Source: Fistulifera solaris (lineage: Eukaryota > Bacillariophyta > Bacillariophyceae > Naviculales > Stauroneidaceae). From it: a stretch of DNA of 64,000 nt. The position numbers and the translations under genes were made by a program. Numbering within the stretch: position 1 is the stretch's first letter; each line of letters starts with the position of its first letter. Shown here piece after piece: positions 19,250-32,800 of this stretch. The notes below the pieces were generated by a model. It ran no database searches, was not told the origin of the DNA, and saw only the letters and a program-made list of their open reading frames with translations. The stretch lies in assembly GCA_030295235.1 (NCBI GenBank), contig AP026124.1:1922001-1986000 (forward strand). The letters are read 5' to 3'.

Positions 19250-21522
19250 ATGGCACTTCGAACATTTCACGCGAACCCGTCATTGGGCGGATTCGGTAAT
19301 GAATCATCGAATGCGCAACTTTGGCTCAATCGAACGGGAACTACTACTACCACTACTCAAAGTAAGAACGACGAACCCGTCGATGGAGATGCATTTGCAC
19401 AAATTATCAAAGAACTCGTCGACAATGCCGTCGATGCGTGTCTTTCTTCCGACCATGAAGATACATCCCCCAAACGAGTCCGTGTCGACATTCAACCCAC
19501 CAAAGAAGATGATCATTTACTCCGTGTCACCGTGACCGACAATGGTTGCGGAATGCTCGACATTCAAGCCTGTGTCGATCCCTTTCGAACGAGTAAACAA
19601 GATACGGAAAGCAATACGGCCGGACGATACGGGATCGGTCTCACGCTGTGTTTACTGCACGCCCAGCGGTTGGTTCGCGGGTCCTGTGCCGTCATTCGTT
19701 CCGCGACGGCGCAACAAACCGAATGGACGACCTTGCAATGTGTCGTCGATGCTGATCAAGACAAAATTCAGTGTACGACACGGATCAGTGGCCATCAACC
19801 TAAAGATTTTGTTCAGGAGAGTGGGACTTGTGTCAGTCTACTTGTGCGGGTACGTAATTGAGTGCAACCGCCGTGGGTCTTGATGGCTCTGTTACTTTGG
19901 CATTCTCATATATTCTCATCTCTATTCTTCAGGGAGGTGCCTGTGCTACCATGGCGTGGCCACGACTTGCCGAATATTTGCAACGATTTCAATTGAGTAT
20001 CGGTTTGGGTTGTAGTTTAGAAGTGTTGGCTCCGACACTTTCTTCGGTTCCTTTATGCATACGGAGTCTTCGATCCGTCACGAATGACTTGGAGCAAGAA
20101 GATGCTAAGGATGAAGAGTGGACGGATGGCTTCACGGATTCAGGGCTTTTTCGTACCGACAAGATGGCGAAGCATAATCGCCCCGAAGTGCCCACCACCA
20201 AGAAGAAATGGGAAGGAGAAGAAGCGAAACGTCAAAAGTGGATGTGTACGGCGGCACAGCATTACTTGGGTCGAACCGTCAACGAATGCAATGTGGCTCA
20301 TTCCATCGTACCCATTCGTGGCATTGCCATTCCTAGTGGTCGTACCACGAAACAGAAAACCTCAAAACGTAAGGCTGCTGATGACATTCCTATGTTAGAA
20401 GTGGACTTGATTGTCTGCGGGGGTGCTGAATCGGAGGAAGATGTTGAAATTTCGAATCAATGCTCTTTTACAGAAACCGAATCCACTCCCGAAGTCTCGG
20501 CCATGATTACTTTAGTTCGCATGGTAAATCGTATTCCGTTACTCGATAGCGCAGAGGCGGAAGCATGTGGTATTGCACAATCCATCTCCTCCAAGAAACG
20601 AATTTGGCATTCCTTTGGTTTAGAAGTCAACCGCATTACTCCGGAACCGGGTACCAACTGCGCCAAGCGTCTCCGATTTGCCGTACGAGACAGTGATCAG
20701 GTGGCTCCATTCTTTCAGAAAAGTAACCACAGTCGTGTGCATATTGCCGAAGACGAAACGGATGATGATGATGATAATGGAAGCGTGGGTGATGAGCCAG
20801 AATTGGGACCCAACCATGCATTCCGTCGTCGCAAAAAAGGACCTGTAGTTCTACTTCCCGCCGCCCAGCGTTTGGGCAGCATACTCGCGGTGATCCAAAT
20901 TCACGCAAAGCCTTCCACCTTACCCCTACCAACGTTGTCGAAAGGACGACTCCCGTCCGACCATGTAGCTATCGACAACGCCATCGAGGTGGCTCTGACA
21001 GAGTGTTTACGCAAGCTGCAAGCTTCGAATCCGGCGCTTTTATTGACTGCTGGTGAACTCCGCGTAGCCGAACGCGATGCAAGGTACATTCCGGCAGTAT
21101 CAGAAGCGCTTTCTTCCATTCTTTTGCGATCGACAAAAGCCGCTGAAGTGGATAATCTCTTGTACGACAAAGTTCAAAAGTGGGATTTGAATGGGAGCGT
21201 TGACCGAAACTTGAGAGATCATCCTGATGCCGATAAGGTGCTAACGAGACTTCTGGATACTCAGATCCGAACCAGTTTCGCGTCGAATGCCGAGCTCAAA
21301 GAAGCGCGTACGAAACGTCCTACCAAGAAATCAAAGAAGGTTGCCTGTGTAACACCGGTGGAGTACGAAAATGATATTAGCAATTTGGATCGTCTCTTCG
21401 GCTATTCACCAGAATCACAGGATACTTTCACGTCTTTTCCGAAATCCATCCGGGAAATGGGGAATGAGACTCACGACGATTTTGCATCTTATGGTCAAGA
21501 GGATGACTTTTTCGATTTCTAG
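19250..21522 (+). CDS. TOP6B: DNA topoisomerase VI subunit B
   Basis: Exons 19250-19849 and 19933-21522 give about 730 residues. The intron (GTACGT...CTTCAG) is phase 0, joining LLVR to GGACATMAWP. Start is ATG 19250 (MALRTFHANP); an earlier ATG is not in frame. GHKL ATPase motifs are intact: N-box KELVDNAVDAC, DNGCGM, and the lid GRYGIGLTLCLLHAQR. A transducer-like region follows, including a switch-type lysine region, with several acidic insertions (DETDDDDDNGS). Topo VI B pairs with a SPO11-like A subunit to relax and decatenate DNA; in plants it is needed for endoreduplication. The B subunit is retained in plants and some algae. The A subunit is not in this window. Confidence 0.85.
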
Positions 21523-21551
21523 CACAGCCCAACTGTCATGGTAGCTCTTTA

Positions 21552-22799
21552 CTAGATCAATCCTCTCTCAATATCCCAAACATCACCCAACGGACCTTTT
21601 CGTTTGGCCACCACCTGGTCAATTGCTGCTTTTTCTTCTGCTTTGAGTCGGAACGAATGTGTTTTCACGTTTTCATCCAAATGTTCCAGATTGCGAACCC
21701 CAATCAAGACCGATACAACGGCGGGTGTTTCCAATACGTAACGTTGAGCAATATTGGAAATATTCGCCGTACTGCAACGTCCATCGAGCCGCACTTGCTT
21801 GGCAATTTCATCCATGGTCCCCAATAGTTCTTGCACGAGTTTCCAATCCCCGAACCGTGCCGCAGTTCGACTGTACATGCGCATACTAGCGGTTTCGTTC
21901 ATTTCTTCGGGCGTCGGTGCCCGTCGATTTAAATATTCGTTGCTCAATATACCACTCCCGACCGTTCCAAAACCAATCAATCCAATGTTGTGGTCGACGC
22001 ACCAATTGGCCATGCCGCTTTGCACCGCGCGTCGGTCCAGGGCCGACAGCTGTACTTGGTGCGATACAAGGGGCACACCGGCCTCATACAGTTCCTGTAA
22101 GCGTATTAGATCAAAGTTGGTGGCTCCAATTTCCTGTATCAATCCTTGTTCTTTCAATTCGGTGAGATACAATGCGACATCGACGTATCGTTTGACATTG
22201 TAGTCGGACCAAAAGAACTGCACCAGGGGGAGTTTGTCGACTTGCAATCTTTCTCGTGCTTTTTCGATGCGCCGTTTGACTTCCGCTCGATCAATATCTT
22301 CTAAATAACGAAAACAACAGAATTTAGTGAGGGGAACAGCATTTGGTTGCAGCTTGACGAACCGACCGACAATTAGTCTAGGTAATAATGATAGAAAAGA
22401 AGTGAGACGCGGATCGAAGAATGGCGTTGTCGAAGAAAGCACTTACTCAGAGATTCCGTAAATGTCGGCAGTATCCAAGGTGGTAATGCCGGCATCGAAA
22501 TGTTCTTTCATGTTGGTCAGAACATCCGATTCACGGAAACTACCGTGTCCACCCGCCAACTGCCAATGACCTTGAATCGTTCGAGAAATTTCCAAACTCC
22601 CCAATCGAACTGTTGGGACTTTAAAAGTCGTCGCGGCTGATGATGCTGAACGGGATGCAATGAGGCCGCTGACGACGGTAGCTCCCTGGAGCGCCTGACG
22701 TCGTGAGAAGAGGCCAGAAGGAGTTGCCGGTGTCGGTGAGTAAGCCAATCCTTCCGCGGTAACGGCAAACGTCAACAGAAGAGTTGCGTAGAAGCGCAT
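21552..22799 (-). CDS. Aldo/keto reductase, predicted thylakoid-lumen (Tat) targeted
   Basis: Exons 22799-22447 and 22377-21552 encode 392 residues; the 69-nt intron (GTAAGT...CCTAG) restores YGISELIVGRFV. The leader has three parts: a signal peptide (MRFYATLLLTFAVTAEGLA-Y), a Pro/Ser transit section, and a twin-arginine motif SRRQALQGATVVSGLIASRS ending in Ala residues. That order predicts import through the plastid into the thylakoid lumen. The catalytic barrel shows DTADIYG (catalytic Tyr), LTKF (Lys), FFWSDYN in place of the usual His strand, and GVRNLEHLDENV near the NADP-binding end. No substrate can be named. An in-frame ATG at 22955 lies upstream, but starting there would bury the signal peptide. 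Confidence 0.78.
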
Positions 22800-23322
22800 C
22801 GTATCAATATTTTTGTGATCCTTCCATGAGAATGTCAATGCTAGTAGAATAATAATGGCAACTGTTGCCGACAAATAAAAGGAGTTGGCTGATGTGGTGA
22901 ATGCGCGTGCGAGAATACTGGTACCAGTGTGAGTGTGAGAGCGACCAGTCGACAAAGATAATGGTACCGGAGCGATTCATATATTCTATGACCAAAACTA
23001 CATTGTAAACGAAGTTCCGGTCGTTTCGACGCCAATGACTCCAAGACTCAAAACGCACAAAACACAACGAAGAAGAAAAACCGGCTCGTATCTCGTATAC
23101 GGTCCTCGTTTCAACAAAATCCATTCCAGTCGAACGAATCATTCTTTCGGTGCACGCTTTTGTGTGAAAGCGTGCACGATACAAAAGTGGCTTCACGTCT
23201 GAATGAATCTCATATCCGAGCGGGTAGGATGGATTCGTCTCATATTTTTTAAAACGAACTGAAAGAAAGAGAGGAGTCATCGGCATCCAACAAAGAACCA
23301 ACACTTCATAAATACTACTAGC
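22800..23322. other. Divergent promoter
   Basis: Between the aldo/keto reductase and the BCS1-like gene. It contains the 12-bp palindrome ACTGGTACCAGT (22917-22928) and a GGTACC near 22963. No other gene is evident. Confidence 0.45.
22917..22928. promoter_or_regulatory. Palindrome ACTGGTACCAGT
   Basis: Perfect 12-bp inverted repeat centred on GGTACC, one of several such sites in intergenic DNA of this window. Confidence 0.4.
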
Positions 23323-25451
23323 ATGGGATCCGAAGACGACACAAACGAGTATTTCAGCGGAGGACTGCACAGTTTTGGCATACTCAATGCCCTACGAACC
23401 GGAGATCCGACTGTAGATATGATCATGGCCATGTGTTTGCCTTTAATTCTAAGATTCTTGGTCCAAATGATGTACGAACTCCGCGCTCAGATGGAACGAT
23501 GGTACTGTTATAAGGTCACACGAATGCACGAACGCGTCATCGAACAAGCCACGACACGGAATTCGTGGGGTCACACCAACTCGACGGATGAGGATTGTCA
23601 AAACTCGGTACTCATGAAGGCCATCGTCTTGTATCTTCACAAAGTCGTGCAACTCGATATGAAAGAAGCGGTTGTCAATCTGACTTCGACGGAAGACAAG
23701 ACTTCCTCTTTGGGTCACAATCACTACTACCATGATGATATGATGGACGACGATGGGGAAGACGATCATTCTCGAACGGTGGCGGGAGCCCTTTCCAAGT
23801 ACAGTATTGTCCAGCGACCACGACCCAATCAATGGTTCACTATTGGCAAATACGGCAAACTTGAACCGTCCGAAGTCCGTCTGATCATTGAACAACACGA
23901 AGATGAAAACCAAGGTGGCAAGGAGAACGCGCAAACGAAAATTACCAAACGATTTCGATTTCAAGGAGAATCAGGTGACGCTATTGATTGCTTTGTTGCC
24001 AAGGCCTATCAGTGGTACTTGGACGAATTGAAAAGATGGACGATCATGCGCGATATTTATACGAATTGAAGTCTACTTCGGGAGTGCCGACGGAAGACGG
24101 CGAATCGAGTAGCGGTATTGTCTATACGCGATACCCTCTTTCCGATGAGAAGACATTCAATTCTCTCTTCTTTCGTCAAAAGGAGTCGCTGTTGAAGATG
24201 GTGGATCATTTCTTGAATCGATCTGGGAAATATTCCGTCGAGGGTTACCCACATAAACTCGGGATTTTGTTACACGGACCCCCGGGGTCCGGTAAAACAA
24301 GTCTAATCAAGGCGCTCGCGCATCAAACAAGACGATCGATTGTGAATGTCCCGCTCGCTCGGATTTCGACTAACGAAGAACTCATGTCCATGTTCTTTGA
24401 TCGCCGGAAATTTGTGGAAGGTCAAGGAATTCCCGTGAAACTTGGATTTAAGGACGTCATTTTTGTCATGGAGGATGTGGATGCGGCCTCCCACATTGTC
24501 CGACGTCGTGATGGGAAGACAACCGACGCTCTCGTCGCTCCGGTGAGTGTTGACATCCCCGCACCGACTGCGCTGTGGCACATGTTGTTGGAAAGTAACG
24601 AAGGCGACTGCAAAGATCTTGTTCGATTTCTCATGGATTCATCGGAAGTACTAAAGGAAGCCGCCATGAAAACAGACTTGCCTGCCCGAGTGGCTCGTCG
24701 TATCAATTCGCTTCGTGGGTTAGGGATGACTGGGGAGGCTTTTGAGGATCCGGCAATTGATGAATATTGCCAGGAGGCGATCGATAATGCTAGAAGAATC
24801 ATCGACAACCAATCGACGGTGGATGCCTATCTTGCCAAGCAAGCTCGAGTAATGTTAAACATGCTCGAGAATGGAACTCCTGTGGATGACATGTTTGTTG
24901 ACGAGCTTCTCGGAAAGTCACCCCCACGCACTGTAGCGCGATTCTCTTCACCGATTTCCCGCAGGGGCTCAATGGAACACACGGAGGAAGACCTTTCGGA
25001 ATTAGCGAAAGAGCTAGCGGACGTTGCCACCAATTCTACGGGAACGGAAGCGGGTCCACAGCCACGGTGCAAGCCCAAAAAGGATCAGCTCAATCTTTCT
25101 GGTTTGTTGAATGTACTGGATGGTGTTGTTGATTCGCCTGGACGCATTGTGATCATGACAACGAATCACGTCGAACAGCTTGATCCTGCATTGATCCGTC
25201 CCGGTCGTATCGATAAGAAGCTACTTCTTGGGTTTATGGAATCAGTGGATGTGATTGCCATGGTGGAGCATTATTTTCAAATAATGATGACGGACAGCCA
25301 AGCCGAGCGAGTTAAAGCTGCTGTCGAAGGCATAAAAATGACGCCGGCACAAATCGAACAACTCACAGCGGAATATGATGAAGTGGACGACATGATAGCT
25401 TCTCTCGAAGAGACGAGATGCAACTTTGAGAAGACTTTTTGTTACTATTAA
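23323..25451 (+). CDS. BCS1-like AAA ATPase with a hydrophobic N-terminal span
   Basis: About 709 residues. A hydrophobic segment near 34-50 ([17 protein letters not shown]) precedes a BCS1-type N-terminal region. The AAA core has Walker [15 protein letters not shown], Walker [12 protein letters not shown], and the sensor/arginine-finger block [36 protein letters not shown]. About 190 residues are inserted between Walker B and that block, a common expansion in protist BCS1-like proteins. True BCS1 moves the folded Rieske protein across the inner mitochondrial membrane; plants have many ER and mitochondrial relatives, so the role is open. One A is missing in the A4 run at 24031-24034 (DELKK then [12 protein letters not shown]), otherwise the frame is intact. 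Confidence 0.8.
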
Positions 25452-25959
25452 AATTTAGACTAAGCCAACTATACCTGGTAGTAAAGTCGGGGGTTTGATT
25501 TCTTGCTGCGGCTCTACTATAGCTTGCAATCGTTGTCCTTGGCACGAAATACGAGTTCGGATAGTGGGCTTTCGTACCGCGTTTGATTGGATTATATATC
25601 GAACGTGAAAAAATGACCGTTGAACTTGGAGAAAGGTCGTTACAATGACTTTACACTTTTAGATATAATACAAGTACCGCCGAAGTGCCGGTTCATTGTC
25701 CTGCGTACATAATGTATGTAGACTCATTTTGACAGTCTGATCAAAAATGTTCCTCAATCCCGTTGAGAACCACCAGTGCGACAGGCTCGGATCTCGGATG
25801 TTGGGTTGCTCTCTGTCGCGCTGATGATGATGACCTGTTGCAAACTTGTTCAGCAAAACAAACGTCCCTTTCATCGCTGGAATACAACTTTGTCCTTTCC
25901 TGCTGCAAGCGCGTGCTAATTTATTTCGCTTCGATTTGCGACATTGCACTTGAATTACA
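25452..25959. other. Intergenic, SAR1 promoter
   Basis: 3' flank of the BCS1-like gene and promoter of SAR1. No gene, tRNA or repeat is seen. Confidence 0.4.
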
Positions 25960-26684
25960 ATGTTCCTGTTAGACTGGTGGTACAGCGCTCTGGCGAGCTT
26001 GGGTAAGTCCTACCCTGCAATGACTGTCAAACGGGGTTTAGCGACACAATGAGGCGCGTTTGTAGAGGATACATTAGCTGAGAATACCAATGAGAAGGAA
26101 AGCAATTTCTTGTGTGTTTTATCTAACAACGGTGCTTACTTGGCGCAGGTCTTTACCACAAAAATGCCAAAATTTTGTTTCTAGGGCTAGATAACGCCGG
26201 AAAGACAACCTTGTTGCACATGCTCAAGGAGAATCGTGTGCAGGTGCATCAACCCACGTTACACCCCAACACGGATGAGTTGATTATCGGAAACATCAAA
26301 TTTAAGACTTTTGATTTGGGTGGACACGAGACAGCTCGTCGATTGTGGCAAGATTACTTCACGACCGTCGACGGGGTCGTCTACTTGGTCGACTCGATTG
26401 ACCGTGAGCGTTTTCCAGAGGCCAAGGCCGAGCTAGACGCTCTTCTCACCAGTGAGGAGTTGCAAGATGTACCTTTCCTTGTTTTGGGTAATAAGATTGA
26501 CGTCCCTACTGCGGCCTCTGAGGAAGAACTTAAATATGCGTTAGGATTGATGGATACTTACGGAAAGGATAAGGGACCTGACGCAAACGGAACGGTTCGT
26601 CCTATTGAACTCTACATGTGCTCTGTGTTGCGAAAAATGGGCTATGCAGATGGATTCAAGTGGCTGTCTCAGTTCTTGAGTTAG
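25960..26684 (+). CDS. SAR1: Small GTPase Sar1 (COPII coat initiator)
   Basis: Exon 1 (25960-26002) encodes the amphipathic N-terminal helix [16 protein letters not shown] 146-nt intron (GTAAGT...GCGCAG) leads to exon 2 (26149-26684), total 192 residues. Motifs: P-loop GLDNAGKTT, switch I PTLHPN with the conserved Thr, switch [14 protein letters not shown] (His in place of Ras Gln, as in all Sar1), NKID, and a C-terminal [12 protein letters not shown] with [10 protein letters not shown]. No myristoylation glycine is present, which separates Sar1 from Arf. It recruits Sec23/24 at the ER after GTP loading by Sec12. Sequence is complete and unbroken. Confidence 0.97.
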
Positions 26685-26861
26685 ATCATTGGCAATGTTA
26701 TCTGAAGGCTGCCATCGTGAATCTGGAGAACCGTCACGATCAAGCATTGATAATTTATGATCATAAATAATGCACGAGATATAATTGATGGACATTGGTG
26801 AGCTAACAACAGTCTTGAATGAGTATGTTTACATGATATGTCTTTAGCGTGACGCGAAAAT

Positions 26862-29800
26862 TTATCGTCGTCTCGACCCTTGCGTAGTTGCCATTTTTTC
26901 GTTCTTGTTGGTGCACGAAAGTGTCACCATGTCGAACCGATCGTCAACTTTGCTGTAAAGGAGAATTGTGACGAGTGCAGAGCTTTCAAAGTTGGACTGG
27001 TCGGATCCAGGACCATGGCCCCACAGTCCGTGACGTCGCATGAAATTGTCAATGGCAAGTCCAAGGGTTTTCAAAGATCGCTTGTGCTTGGCCCCGTGAC
27101 GCTCTATTATTTCATTACAAGCACCTACAGCAGATTGTTCTTTTCGTTCCCGTCGCATCAGCGCAGTCCCAAAGTCACGAAGTACCCAAAAGGACACGTC
27201 AGCAAGAGCAAAGACGGGGATAGTTGGTACCCCCATCGCCGCAAGTCTTGATGAATCTTGCATGCCCTTGATAAAAGACTCCGCTGACAACGCGATGGTT
27301 TTCATTATTTTCAAGCAAGATTTTGGTGTTTCGGTTTTGGAGATCTCTCTCAACTCCGTAATATGTATCATTGTCAATGTAGATACATTTTACGGAGGCT
27401 GTTTGGATTGGACGAGTTCGTGATTCGCGACTTTTGTATGGTGTAAAATTCAAAGCAGTATCTTCCGGGCTATCACTATTCATCACCGCACCGAGGATAA
27501 GTGGCGCCAGTTCGTCGAGAGCCACCAATCGTTCATTTATGTTATTTGCTTGGCCAGGGTCTATTGTGACCTGTCTGAGCCTTACCGAACCCTTGTCTCG
27601 GAGGAGATGCGGTTGAACGACAACTATGAAAGGTATTTTCAGTAAAGCGCATACTCCATGTAACTCGGTCAATGACCAGTCACTTTCGCCGCTATCTTCA
27701 GAGCTACTGCCAACCCGCCGAACGAGACTAAGCATAACAGAGCTTTGAGAAAGATACTCTGCAGAAACGCTTTCAGCCCAAAGCCGGGCTGCTACGATGG
27801 CTCGCTCGTGTTGGCCACCTGAATCTGTCAATGGACTTGGTAAGTTGTACACAGCGCTTCGTTGAGTCTGAATGGCAAACAAACATACCTAATCCATGTA
27901 CACTTGCTACGACACAGTGGACAGATCTCGAAAAATTGAGCGGATGACCAAGACTTCGTCTAAGCAAGTCGAAATTTTGATTGTCTGCATCACCGTTCCT
28001 ATTTTCGTTGCTAGATTGATTTCCATCTTGTCTCCCAAGCATTGTTGCATCAATGTAAATGAATTCAACAAATTTCCCAACGAAAAAACGAACACCAACA
28101 CACACAGGGATGGGAGCAGACGTGTAGTGAGATACCGTGCCGGATGCAAAGTTTCCAGGGGGGCGGAAGCGCCTGACTAAATCTGAGTAATGTCCTCCTT
28201 CAGCCACTCGAGTGCCGAGATTGTCATGGTGTTCTTCTGGATCGCATGGAGATGAAAAGTAGTTTTCGGGCAAAATTATCGCTTGGAATATAGACCCACC
28301 GTGATAATACTTTCTCCGTTGCCTCAATCCCAGGTCGAAAGCAATAAACAGTGGGCGGCGAATTGACGAATGGCCGCCTTCAGCCTTCTTCCGAATAAAA
28401 GTGGACCAATGTGCATTTTTTCCAGCGATTCCACGAGATTTTTCACGCTTTTTAAACTCTTGGCCGCGTCTTCGAAGCGTTTCAATCGTTTTGGGTCGGC
28501 AACTTTCGGTTCAATTTTTCGTAGTTCAGACAGACCCTGTTTGAGCATTTCAATGCTAGTGTTGATATCGAGATGGAAAGGAACGCATTTGGACACAAAC
28601 GTAAGGAATCTGTCGGCGCTAGTCTTTGGCATCCCTTGTCGCTTGACAAGTTCGTCAAGCGTGGAGGAGATTCGCTCGATTCGATTTCTCCTTTCGTCCT
28701 GCTTTTCAATGTGGGTGAGCAACAAGAGCCTCGGAGTGGGGGATGTGAATTTCGTAAGAATGTGCAAACAGGATCGTCGAATGTTATCTTTCAAGGGAAT
28801 CTGGCACAAATCCAGAATGCAGTCCGCAAGCCTTGTGTGATTAAGTCGAAGATACCATGGTATCGGAGCTTCCGGCTCCTTATCAATTGGTACGGTAGTG
28901 ATGCGGTACGACGGAAGAAAAGCAATTGCTTGAGCAATGACCATAATGACCTCTGACTCCAAAAGGTCACTATCGATGTTTTCATGAATTATGTCAAAAG
29001 ACGCTTCGAGCGACTCTCGAGGATGACCACCAGCAATTGATTTATGATAGACGCGGTCAATATCGTAGCGTTTTAGATTACTAGTTGCCGAACCACCACG
29101 ACTCACGGCACGAGCTGTAGACACCGGCATGAGGTCCAAAATAACAAGAAATCGAAACAGCACAATCGACGTACCAAAAGAAACAGTCAGGTCTTCCGGC
29201 AAAGATAGAACGGCACCTCTGCTATTCAATACCTCAGCTGGGCCTCCAGTTGAATTGATTCCGGAAGAATGATTTGCTCGGGGGCGAAGCAAGGGATTTT
29301 GGAGACGCGAGGCCCCGTGCATATGAAAGACCGCTTTCAGCTTTTCGCATACCGTTTCAACTACAAATGGGTCGGATCCTAATACTCCGTCTATAGTACC
29401 AGCAATCGCAGCCGACGTAGCGGCACGCATCGAAAAAAATCCCAGCTGTCCGTTGAGTAGAGCGTTTCATGCCACTGTCACGTCAGGTCAAGAGTGAGCA
29501 ACCAAATCATGGACAACTAGACCTGTCGGTGAATCTGCACTTACATTCCTTTTCCGAAGCCGCCAACTTTGCCGGCTTGTCTTGAGCGTTTTAACTTGGG
29601 GAACATGAGTGGATGGATAGTTGATGCATTATGCATTTATCAATATCTTACCGAGTATGTGGCCGCCAAGAAGGAGCACGGATTCATGGCAAGCGTACGA
29701 AGCGATGCAATTTCAACCGCACCCATCCGAATATCGCTGATGGCCCGCATTAGATCTTCTGTTAGGTCTGTACGTGTACTAGCTTGAACTGCAACATCTG

Positions 29801-32800
29801 TGTCGAACGTCTTTAAATATGTCAGTATACTCAATGATGGAAAAGGAAAGGCAATAGATCAAACTTACGGCATCGACAACATCGGCTTGATGCCTAGCGA
29901 AGAGAGCATCAATTATCTGTAGATAACTCTCGGACTTATACGATGAAAAAGTGTATCAGCTGTAGTCTCGAGTAACTCATCTTTTCGGTTTGATCTTATT
30001 TACCTGGGAAGTCGTTAGCAGTTCCAATGCCTCCTCGAGATATCTTCGTTCAAGCTCAATTTTTCTCGGAAGTAACTCACTTGCAAGTAAATCTTCAGCT
30101 AAGGTAGAGTCTGGATGAGAGAATATGCTCGGATCAAATGGCATCCATAGAGTTTGAACGTACCACTTGGCCTATTTTTCGGTTCTCTCTCCAGGCACCA
30201 CAGAATAATTCTGGAGAGTTTCGTTAGATAATGCAAAACATGCCACCAAGCCGAAACCTGTGACTTACCGCTGACACTGCTCAGTAGTTGAGGAAAGGAA
30301 AAGTGGGGAAAACGATCCTCTGCTAGTGCACGAAAATCCGAAGAGGCCATTGTCCGTGGGCTTCCACTTGAAAGTCGAGAAGCATGGTCACCACGGAGCT
30401 TTGTAAGAGTCTCGGCCCGTTCCATATAAGTCTGAAAAGGTGGATGGAACATCTCGAACAAAATGATGCCAAAGCTAAAAATGTCCGCCTGGACAGTGTA
30501 CGAAGCCTCTCCCTTACCGCTCGACAAAACGCGCTCTTGCTCAGCTAAAAGAGAGATGAGGAACTCGTGAGTTCATGGTAATCAAACGTAAATTTTTGTC
30601 AAATGATATTTGTACTCACGCTATGCGGCAATCGGTTAGATCATTCGAAGTGATACAGGTGGCTAGGAGAATAGACAGACTACTTACTGCACGATAAAAT
30701 GTTGTCCCCACCCCACTGGGGTTATCCAGAAATTGACATCAACACATGAGAAAGCAAAAGGCATAAACGCAATTACGAGTGATTGTCTTACCCCGTCATC
30801 GACTCCTCAATCGAAAAACCAGATGTCCCTCCAGATGGTACCATGGGATCACCAATGAGTCTTGATATGTCCTCAATATCATCATAGATATTGTCGCTAT
30901 CGAGTTGTTTTGATTCATCTCCACCGCCCTTATCGCGATGTTTCGTGGCGAGACCAAAATCACCCAAACGTATATTTTGGTCGTGATCAAGAAAAACGTT
31001 TCCTGGCTTTAGGTCACGATGAATGATGTTTTGTCCATGGATGTAAATAAGGGCCTCGAGCATTTGGCGCGCAAGTCTCCATACGCCGTTCTCTTCCATG
31101 CTAAGAACATCTCCATCATCGATCAATTTCCTCAAAGTAGTTGAGCAAAACTCCATCTGAATGTAGAGAATCGTTTGGCCATCACCAGCACCGACTTTTA
31201 CCGACGAGTGATCCCACCCTTCACTATCAGATTCGCTCCAATTCTTCTTCTTGCTCGTTTGATGGAGCAATGTGTCGTATGCATTGTTTTGAGAAAACCG
31301 AGTCCGCTTAGAAGCGGACTGTTAATGCCATGATCGATTTCATTCTCTAATAAATTCACCATAGAGTCAGAATGTTTGTCAAGTGCGCTTTTCTCCAGAC
31401 TCAGTTTTCTCTCCTGGGAATCTATACTGTTGTCACTCTCTAAGCCATCACTATCGTTTGATCTAGAACCCATGACCAATGGAGGCTTTCCCAGATGTCG
31501 CAACAGGTGATTCTCTACGGGAGAATTTGTCCACCAGCCGCTAGATGATCCATTGCTGCTGTCGTCGTCGCTCTCCTCCTCCGCGGATTTCACCGGCTCG
31601 CCCACAGTCTCTTCGGGGGTTGCTTTGCTACCTTCCATCCAAGCTTGATAGTAACGCACAATATGTTTGTGTGTCATCCGACTAATGGTCGTCACTTCGC
31701 GGCGTAGCTTTCGATTCTGCAATGCAGCATGATTCGCAAAACGACCACTTTCTGATTCCAAAATAATCTTTTTGATTGCATATATTCTTCGATCAAGTCT
31801 ATTGCGAACTTTCACAACTTCCCCGCCGCCCCCCTCGACCAAGAATACCAAGTTCAACAAAATCAGATTGATATCTAGATGCCGAAGGTGCAACGTAACC
31901 GTCATCATCGTCAAATTCAAGCTCATCCTCATCATCATAAACAACGACTTCCTCCTCGTTTGACGATATCGACATTGCCCGTTGCCCTCTCCGTTGCTTC
32001 AATGCTGCATCCAGTGCCTCTTTTGTCGTAACAATTCTTTTTCTACATCAGATGACACCAATGGCTTAGCAAACGAGACTTTGTTGGTCTTAGAGTTGCT
32101 TGGCGAAAAAGTCTCCATTGCATGGCGAGCAGTTTCATTCATCAAACGATTTATTTCTTCACGCTCCTTCTCTTCTTTTTCTTTCTCCAAAGCCTCTCTA
32201 GCTTTCATCTGTTCCCAAGCCGACATTGTTGGATCACGATTATGGAGAACTAAGAAATCTTCAGCTACCTGGACCAGTTCGATCATCATGACGGACCCCG
32301 TTTCTGCTAATTCGGTAGCTCGAGCCTGGAGCTGGGACATGAGCTCTGCTTGTTCTTCTTTTGATAAACCTTTGATATTTCGACATTCAATGGCAGGGGC
32401 GACGTAAGGGTATTGCTTGCCCAGCTGAATCGACAGACTAGAAACAAAAAGACGAAATCGTTTAGCGGCAAGTAAAAGTCGGACAAGATATAAAGACAGA
32501 CCAGTCTGCGTACCATATTTTGCAGCCAATTTGTGCAGCTGGAACATCAGGCGGACTGACGTCGACTTCCAACCGTTTACATCCCCAAACTCCTTCGACG
32601 CATCGGAATTCTTCCCCGTAAACCGCCTCGAGCACAGTGATTTCATCCGCTCGAGATACCGACAAATCTTCATGCGACGGGATATGTAAATTAGTTTTAC
32701 TCGTCGGACCAGGCATATGCACTGTCGATGACATGCCAGAACCGGAGACGATCTTCGAAGAAGACAATTGCGACGTTGGCTTTTGTAGATGCTCCTCGGT

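Noticed and set aside
25443-25560. tRNA-like GGGTTTGATTTC near the BCS1-like 3' end
   Set aside because: The bases do not form a T arm with a matching acceptor stem or anticodon arm.
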